Shown here piece by piece: positions 5,781-10,719 of a stretch of 10,719 nucleotides of DNA; position 1 is the first letter of the stretch, and each line of letters starts with the position of its first letter. The position numbers were made by a program, and so were the translations under genes. The DNA lies in assembly GCA_964445135.1 (NCBI GenBank), contig CAYUJW010000036.1, forward strand, positions 1 through 10,719, in the 5' to 3' direction. Below the pieces are notes generated by a model. It was not told where the DNA came from. It made no database searches and saw nothing but the letters and a program-made list of their open reading frames with translations. Source of the stretch: JACOTV01 sp964445135. Its GTDB lineage: Bacteria; Patescibacteriota; Microgenomatia; UBA1406; GWC2-37-13.

Positions 5781-6761
5781 ATGTCAAAAACTGCACTTGT
5801 CACCGGAATACTTGGTCAAGATGGTCCATATTTAGCTCAATTACTTCTTGAAAAAGGTTATAAAGTGTATGGCATGATGTCCCGCTACAGCAATCCAAAT
5901 TTTGAAAACACCAACTATTTGGGCATTACGAAAGACGTAGATTTTATCGAAGGCGATCTCACTGATGAGTCTTCACTCATGTCGATTATCAAAGGTATTC
6001 GTCCACACGAAGTATATAATCTTGCAGCCCAATCATTTGTTGGCTCCAGCTGGGAACAGGCAAAGCTGACCACCGAAGTAAATTCGCTTGGCGTGCTTCA
6101 CATGCTCAACGCCATCAAATTCTTCTCCCCTGCCTCCCGATTTTATCAAGCATCAACAAGCGAGATGTTTGGAAGCAATGTGACTGATGGAGATTTTCAA
6201 GACGAAAACACCCCATTTCATCCGCGCTCACCCTATGGCGTCTCAAAAGTATATGCCTATTGGATCACCGTCAACTATCGAGAATCGTTTAAAATGTTTA
6301 CTGCAAATGGCGTGCTCTTTAATCATGAGTCCCCTCTTCGCGGTATTCAATTTGTCACGCGCAAAGTAGCAGATGGAGTTGCTCGTATCAAGTTGGGCAT
6401 GGCCAACGATATATCGCTTGGTAATTTGGACGCAAAGCGCGACTGGGGATTTGCCGGTGACTATGTTGAAGCTATGTATTTGATGCTTCAGGAAGACGAA
6501 CCCGATGATTATGTGGTGGGAACTGGTGAAACACATTCCGTACAGGAATTGGTAGAGCTTGCATTTTCACATGTTGGAATCACCGATTGGAAGAAATATG
6601 TAAAGATCGATCCCCGTTTTAAGCGACCAGCTGAAGTGGTTCATCTGAAAAGTCGCCCCACAAAAATCAAGCAAAAGCTTGGATGGGCACCAAAAGTTGC
6701 CTTTGATGAGCTGGTGAGGATGATGGTAGATGCCGACCTCGCACGCCTTGAGAAGAAATAA
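5781..6761 (+). CDS. gmd: GDP-mannose 4,6-dehydratase
   Basis: A cytoplasmic short-chain dehydrogenase/reductase that converts GDP-mannose to GDP-4-keto-6-deoxymannose, the precursor of GDP-fucose, GDP-rhamnose and related sugars. Residues 8-15 (TGILGQDG) form the nucleotide-binding loop and Arg35 suits NADP. LAAQSFVGSSWEQ (81-93) is typical. The catalytic set is Thr126/Glu128 in STSEMFG and Tyr152/Lys156 in YGVSK. RDWGFAGDYVEAM (220-232), NHESPLRG (181-188) and RPAEV (282-286) bind GDP-sugar in the family. At 326 aa it is slightly shorter than the E. coli enzyme, and it has Leu where NHESPRRG has the first Arg. Related dehydratases acting on other GDP-hexoses or GDP-heptoses cannot be excluded. 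It follows the sigma factor gene on the same strand but has its own promoter, and it converges with the next gene, leaving 9 bp. Confidence 0.93.
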   Translation: MSKTALVTGILGQDGPYLAQLLLEKGYKVYGMMSRYSNPNFENTNYLGITKDVDFIEGDLTDESSLMSIIKGIRPHEVYNLAAQSFVGSSWEQAKLTTEVNSLGVLHMLNAIKFFSPASRFYQASTSEMFGSNVTDGDFQDENTPFHPRSPYGVSKVYAYWITVNYRESFKMFTANGVLFNHESPLRGIQFVTRKVADGVARIKLGMANDISLGNLDAKRDWGFAGDYVEAMYLMLQEDEPDDYVVGTGETHSVQELVELAFSHVGITDWKKYVKIDPRFKRPAEVVHLKSRPTKIKQKLGWAPKVAFDELVRMMVDADLARLEKK

Positions 6762-6770
6762 TCCCCCGTT

Positions 6771-9700
6771 TTATATCTGTGAAATAAGAGCTCCGTTGAG
6801 AAGCGTTGGTATGGCCAATCCCTGCAGTGGATAATGACGTGTCACCGTGGCACTTTCTTTCAAATCCATTCCCTTGGGTGATGTATTGATACTCCCATCA
6901 CTGAGGTATTCAGGTCTCATGGTAAGAATCATCGTATCTTCGGGATGATTTATGATGAAGCGCTCAATTCGTTCTTGGGAAATGTGAAGTCCATATTCTC
7001 CCAACGCTTTTTGATATTGCAAAGCGCTCCAGCCCGGCACTTTTTGTATGCGTACCGGTTCAATAAAGCCATCCTTTCCGCGTGAGCGCAACCGTTCTTT
7101 CAGTTCTTGCGCTCGCATTTGTGACTCAGAAGGTGTGTTGGTCGCTTCAACAAGCGGTAACATGGTGGCCGATTGGTCAACGCCCGTGGCGCGACTGGCT
7201 TCCTTATTGATGACGACGAGCTTTGCCTCATCAGGCACCGTGCGCTCGACGGCAAAGTTTGGACCATTTCCTGGTTTGAAGTTTTGTCCTGCATGAATAG
7301 CTGTTGAGAATGATGATACAAACACGCCAAACTTTAATGATTCAACTTGCTCAGGTGTAACCGACTCATCCGCAGCTGCCAACTCGTCAATAATAAGCTC
7401 GCCGGTTTTGAGTCCAAACAGTGATGCGGCAACGTTATCTGCCACCGAACTGACTCCCATAATGAGCAAGCTATTAAGGGCCAGCTTCATTTGAGCTTTT
7501 GAAGCGGCAGTAAAGCCCATTCGCTCCATGACTTGATCGAGGGCATCAAGGGATAATTTGGATGCTTCAATGAGTGCGCCAACGTGTGGCATTTGAGTGG
7601 TTAAGGCATACAGCACTTCGCTGGCCGATTCAGACAACGTATTGAGTTCGCCGTATGGTAAATCATATCCTGCTTGAGCGCGGGACAAGTCGGCGAGTTT
7701 ATCTTCTGCCAGCGGCGGTTGCGTGGCCTCCACAAGGTGCCGAATCGGTTCGCTGGAGCCAAACTTTTCAAATAATTCTTTAATCTCTGGCGCTAAGTCG
7801 GCGGCCGTAATCGGTGCGTCCTCGGTATTTTTTTTGCCTCGCAAGGTATTTACAAAATGATTGGTCAATGAATACATGACATCATTCAGCTCATGAAGTT
7901 GCGGATGATCGGTCAACACGTCTTCGGCAAACATGACGCCAAGCGCCGAATCTTTGTGAAAATCACCAGGCGTCAGGTATCGATATGTCAATGATCGAAG
8001 GTATCGCATTTGTTCTTTTGGCGTCCAGCTTTGCAAACGAGACATAATTTCGTCATATTCCACCGCCTCACCTTGCAAAATAAGATCGTCAGGCTGTTGG
8101 TGATGATGGCCATTGGATGCTTCATCTAATTTTAGCTTGAGATATCGGTCGACAAATTGCGCTCTTCCATGTTCTGTTCCAATCATCTCAAGGTTTGCTT
8201 TGGCCGCGCCGAGGCCCGTGCGAGCTAGTCCGAGCACTGATTGTCTGGCAATTTTGGCAACCGGAATGACGATGTTTGGATCTGCCCCATTTTGAATTGA
8301 TTCAAGATAATCACGCATTTGATCGGTATAGTCTTGAATAGTTAACGATTCATCAGGCGCCTCGGCAAATGCATCCTTGACATACTTATCAATATCAATA
8401 TGGGTTCCCGTTGTGATGATGCGCTTAGTTTTTACCGGATGTTTTAAGGCTTCAAGAATTCGTCCGTTGAGAATTGAGCTTCCTTCAAAATATGCGCGCG
8501 CCGCTTTGATATTTTCTGAGCTTGTGCGCTCTCCAATAATGCGTGAAGAAAGCATAGCGCTGGTGAGTGCGCCATTTAGCACTGATCCGCCGGCTCCTAT
8601 TGCGCTATTTACCGCCAAATATTTGGGCAATATGCCGCGCTTGCTGGCTTCAATGTATGCAAAGGGCAAAGGAGGGTCGCCAATTATCCAACTTCCACTT
8701 CCATTTGCGGCACGTGCAATGCGCGCGCCCATATATCCATGAATCGAGTTGACTGCCGCATCACTTGTACAAAGTGCGTTTTGTTCAAGAACAAAAAGCG
8801 CTTCATCAAGATGTGTTGGTGGTGCAACTTCGTCATCGGGCATGGGGTCAAAAGCAGGTTCCTGATCCAGCTGAAGCAGAGCCATTTGATGTTGGCGAAG
8901 CTGTCTCATATATTCCAACCGCACCTTGTATTCAAACACTTCAGATGACAATTGATTGCCGACTTGTGTCGATAAATAGGTGGTTCCCAATGGCGCTACC
9001 ACATCAACCAAGGCCATTCCCCGACCAATTATTTGTTGAAGCTTTTGTTCAAAAAGTTCCTCCATAAACTCAGAAAATTCACCTAGCTCAAGCTCAATTG
9101 ACGCGGCATCAATTTCCTGACTTACGATTTCACTCAGGCGCTCATTGATGCGCGAGATAGTAATTGACTCGACTGAAACGTCCGGCGTTTGCTCAGGCTT
9201 TGTGCCCTCAGGAGCATGATCTGCGGCCTCAGCTGTGGTTGGAAAATGCTGATTGAGGGAGTGTTGATCTTGGGGAGTTATATCAGTTGGGTGCAGAATA
9301 TCGTGTATCGCATGAAATCGTGACTCTGTTTCATCATCTTCTTGCTTTGTGTTTTCTGCGGCTTCGTGCTCCTGAGTGCCCATCACCATATTGCCTGCCA
9401 TAAATCGCACATATTTGGTGACGTTTGTAACGACTGGCAGCGCACCCATGAGTCCAAGATTAATGCCGTTGACACCCGTAAATTCAAGCTTCATCTCATG
9501 TGCAAAATGCCGATCGGTCTCATTTCCAAATCGTTCAAGTGCGGCGCTTGTGGCATACATGAGTCCAATTGAGCGAGCGCTTGTGTATGGGGTGAAATTA
9601 CCTTCTTTAATGATTTGACCAAAGCTTGCAAGCATCAAGGCCACTGAACCATATCCAAGTTTGCTCAGCGACTCATGTGATTCGTGCTCTGCTTCAGGAG

Positions 9701-9917
9701 CATGCGTATCCTCAGCGGCTGCGGCGGCGGCCAACTCATGTGACGCCCTGGCGGGAGGCTGCTTGGATTCGTCTGCAAGTTGTGCCGGTGTGCCGAGTGC
9801 GTCTGTTAAAGCGGGAGGCGCCAAGATAAGTGCAGCCACTCCACTGAGGAATCGGCGGCGGGTAAATTGAGTTTGCTCTGATGGACGTTCTCTGTGTGCC
9901 ATATTATCCTGCCCCAT
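6771..9917 (-). CDS. Very large Tat-signal protein of unknown function, with possible ion-transporter-like motifs
   Basis: A 1048-residue protein I do not recognise. TRRRFLS (19-25) followed by a hydrophobic stretch (26-37) matches a twin-arginine (Tat) signal, so a folded protein is probably exported. An Ala/His/Glu-rich linker (60-84) and a long acidic linker (182-250) follow. The rest is largely helical with short, moderately hydrophobic segments (89-102, 151-180, 299-318, 431-461, 814-843, 861-876, 1030-1048). Three short pieces recall ion-transporter (NhaD/ArsB/DUF1646-type) signatures: NGSGSWIIGDPP (405-416), SSVADNVAAS (823-832) and HAGQNFKPGNGPN (875-887). The chain is far less hydrophobic than such transporters, so this resemblance is tentative. 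ATG 9917 is listed; ATG 9902 (Met6) is a real alternative because AGGA stands 4 nt before it. A strong promoter precedes the gene. Confidence 0.75.
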   Translation of the reverse strand: MGQDNMAHRERPSEQTQFTRRRFLSGVAALILAPPALTDALGTPAQLADESKQPPARASHELAAAAAAEDTHAPEAEHESHESLSKLGYGSVALMLASFGQIIKEGNFTPYTSARSIGLMYATSAALERFGNETDRHFAHEMKLEFTGVNGINLGLMGALPVVTNVTKYVRFMAGNMVMGTQEHEAAENTKQEDDETESRFHAIHDILHPTDITPQDQHSLNQHFPTTAEAADHAPEGTKPEQTPDVSVESITISRINERLSEIVSQEIDAASIELELGEFSEFMEELFEQKLQQIIGRGMALVDVVAPLGTTYLSTQVGNQLSSEVFEYKVRLEYMRQLRQHQMALLQLDQEPAFDPMPDDEVAPPTHLDEALFVLEQNALCTSDAAVNSIHGYMGARIARAANGSGSWIIGDPPLPFAYIEASKRGILPKYLAVNSAIGAGGSVLNGALTSAMLSSRIIGERTSSENIKAARAYFEGSSILNGRILEALKHPVKTKRIITTGTHIDIDKYVKDAFAEAPDESLTIQDYTDQMRDYLESIQNGADPNIVIPVAKIARQSVLGLARTGLGAAKANLEMIGTEHGRAQFVDRYLKLKLDEASNGHHHQQPDDLILQGEAVEYDEIMSRLQSWTPKEQMRYLRSLTYRYLTPGDFHKDSALGVMFAEDVLTDHPQLHELNDVMYSLTNHFVNTLRGKKNTEDAPITAADLAPEIKELFEKFGSSEPIRHLVEATQPPLAEDKLADLSRAQAGYDLPYGELNTLSESASEVLYALTTQMPHVGALIEASKLSLDALDQVMERMGFTAASKAQMKLALNSLLIMGVSSVADNVAASLFGLKTGELIIDELAAADESVTPEQVESLKFGVFVSSFSTAIHAGQNFKPGNGPNFAVERTVPDEAKLVVINKEASRATGVDQSATMLPLVEATNTPSESQMRAQELKERLRSRGKDGFIEPVRIQKVPGWSALQYQKALGEYGLHISQERIERFIINHPEDTMILTMRPEYLSDGSINTSPKGMDLKESATVTRHYPLQGLAIPTLLNGALISQI

Positions 9918-9936
9918 TTAAAATTGGGAAGAGAAC

Positions 9937-9965
9937 ATTATAGGATAGTTTATGCCAAAATTCAA
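9937..9965 (-). promoter_or_regulatory. Strong promoter (TTGAAT-17-TATAAT) for the large Tat-signal protein
   Basis: TTGAAT (9965-9960), an optimal 17-bp spacer and a perfect TATAAT (9942-9937) make this the best match to consensus in the window. The RNA should start near 9930, leaving about 12 nt before ATG 9917 or about 27 nt before ATG 9902. It fits within the 88-bp gap after the RmlC-like gene. Confidence 0.7.
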
Positions 9966-10005
9966 TACCGCAATTATGCCACTTACGAGGAGTGCCGAGC
10001 GAGGC

Positions 10006-10644
10006 TTAGCTAAAGTGATTTTTTGCCATCTCGGAGTCTTTCCAAGCGGCAATTGAGAGGCCATCACGATCTTTATCCGTGATAAGCAGTGTACTTGCGC
10101 GGGTGAGGTGGTCAAACTCACGTTTTAATTTGTCGTCACAGAGTCCCCAATCAATATCTGTGGCAAGCGGACTGATGCTCCCCTCCCCGTCTACCCCGCC
10201 CCATGGACTATCAACAAGGTATTCAATCTTCGACTCTTGGTTATAAAAATTTCCATGTGCAAAGCCAAATGGTACCCAAATCAGTTCACCATATGAAGCA
10301 GTTGGATCTGCGGGCATTTCGTACATGATGCCTTGGCCAAATGTTTTGGAATCAGTTCGAATATCAACAACTACATCAACCATACGTCCCCACGTGGTAC
10401 GTATCAGCTTTCCTTGTGGTGGTGACCACTGCATATGAAGACCTCGCACTACCCCACTTTGTGAATAGCTTTCGTTTTGTTGCACAAATGTTTTTTCTGA
10501 AAATAATGGTTTTAGCTGCTCATGTGTTGCAAATTCAAGCATCTGATAGCTTTCGGTAAAATACCCTCGAACATCTCCATATCTGGCATATCGAATAACG
10601 TAGATATCAGGTAGTGCCAGCTCGGTGACTTCAAGTATTTTCAT
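10006..10644 (-). CDS. RmlC-like nucleotide-sugar 3,5-epimerase family protein
   Basis: A 212-residue cytoplasmic cupin-fold protein of the dTDP-4-dehydrorhamnose 3,5-epimerase family. Matching motifs in order are DVRGYFTE (24-31), QQNESYSQSGVVRGLH (55-70) with the catalytic base His70, QGKLIR (77-82), DVVVDIR (90-96), TFG (101-103), WVPFGFAHG (123-131) and DIDW (163-166). One key site differs. After Tyr142 the family usually has a catalytic tyrosine in a xYYxP motif, but here the residues are YLVDSPW, so Pro/Trp occupy those places. The enzyme may therefore epimerise only one carbon, use another proton donor or act on a different keto sugar. No rmlA, rmlB or rmlD is in the window; the only sugar dehydratase present is GMD. 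The start is ATG 10644, 8 nt after a TATAAT box. Confidence 0.82.
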   Translation of the reverse strand: MKILEVTELALPDIYVIRYARYGDVRGYFTESYQMLEFATHEQLKPLFSEKTFVQQNESYSQSGVVRGLHMQWSPPQGKLIRTTWGRMVDVVVDIRTDSKTFGQGIMYEMPADPTASYGELIWVPFGFAHGNFYNQESKIEYLVDSPWGGVDGEGSISPLATDIDWGLCDDKLKREFDHLTRASTLLITDKDRDGLSIAAWKDSEMAKNHFS

Positions 10645-10652
10645 ATGAGAAT

Positions 10653-10658
10653 ATTATA
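10653..10658 (-). promoter_or_regulatory. -10 box TATAAT before the RmlC-like gene
   Basis: A perfect TATAAT on the minus strand is followed by 8 nt and the ATG at 10644, so the RNA would begin at or next to the start codon. The position of a -35 falls inside the 7-bp tandem repeat array, where no TTGACA-like hexamer occurs on this strand. Confidence 0.5.
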
Positions 10659-10664
10659 CTAATT

Positions 10665-10719
10665 TAGTTGATAGTTGATAGTTGATAGTTGATAGTTGAT
10701 AGTTGATAGTTGATAGTTG
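10665..10719. repeat. 7-bp tandem repeat array (TAGTTGA), running off the window
   Basis: Seven perfect copies of TAGTTGA plus six bases of an eighth fill 10665-10719, with no mismatches. The array begins 6 bp upstream of the -10 box of the RmlC-like gene and continues past the window edge. A 7-bp period shifts the reading frame with each copy, so it is not coding in any usual sense. Perfect identity suggests recent expansion by replication slippage. Confidence 0.95.

Noticed and set aside
6759..6775. Bidirectional terminator between gmd and the Tat-protein gene
   Set aside because: The convergent gap is just 9 bp and has a C-run and a short T-run but no stem.
8377..8742. Plus-strand open frame of 121 codons inside the large Tat-protein gene
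   Set aside because: It is antisense to a long continuous coding frame with consistent protein-like composition, and its translation shows no recognisable motif.
9976..10008. Possible terminator after the RmlC-like gene
   Set aside because: Only a 3-bp GCC/GGC stem and a distant CACTT/AAGTG pairing are seen, with no T-run, so I do not call a terminator.
10665..10719. CRISPR array
   Set aside because: The 7-bp units are directly adjacent with no spacers, and no cas gene is present.

Overview
The window looks like part of a bacterial chromosome carrying cell-surface glycan genes. I lean towards a Candidate Phyla Radiation (Patescibacteria)-like organism, but this is inference. The reasons are the near-absence of Shine-Dalgarno sequences, -10 boxes that sit a few bases in front of start codons (a leaderless-mRNA layout), very tight packing, a tRNA gene without an encoded CCA end, and highly divergent small membrane and hypothetical proteins. 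TGA serves as a normal stop in several genes, so the UGA-as-glycine code of Gracilibacteria/SR1 does not apply. Base composition appears to be in the mid-40s percent GC and no obvious foreign island stands out.

Layout. On the minus strand at the left edge is tRNA-Gly(UCC). Next to it, on the plus strand, is a GT39/ArnT-type membrane glycosyltransferase (102-1526). It converges, 7 bp apart, with a minus-strand cluster that reads from right to left: a degenerate CDP-alcohol phosphotransferase-like membrane protein (4771-4256), a Wzx-type flippase (4211-2922), a family 2 glycosyltransferase (2889-2074) and a small CPxC-containing hypothetical protein (2040-1534). Each of these four has its own TATACT box just before its start. 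Divergent from this cluster is a SigB/SigF-like alternative sigma factor (4857-5687, plus), followed by a GDP-mannose 4,6-dehydratase with a clear promoter and a leader of about 50 nt (5781-6761, plus). This converges, 9 bp apart, with a very large Tat-signal protein of 1048 residues (9917-6771, minus). Upstream of that is an RmlC-like sugar epimerase (10644-10006, minus). The window ends inside a 7-bp tandem repeat array.

How it may work together. GMD and the RmlC-like epimerase would make modified nucleotide sugars. The GT2 would build a lipid-linked glycan on the cytoplasmic face, the flippase would move it across the membrane, and the GT39-type enzyme would use a polyprenyl-linked sugar on the outer face. 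The CDP-alcohol phosphotransferase-like protein may act on a lipid or on a phospho-linkage, or may have lost catalysis. The sigma factor could coordinate an envelope or stress programme, but nothing in the sequence links it directly to these promoters.

The most unusual items are the large exported protein, which carries scattered motifs reminiscent of ion-transporter (IT superfamily) signatures in a mostly non-hydrophobic chain, the precisely spaced but degenerate CDP-alcohol phosphotransferase motif, and the repeated -10-to-start architecture. No stretch over 300 bases lacks a gene.
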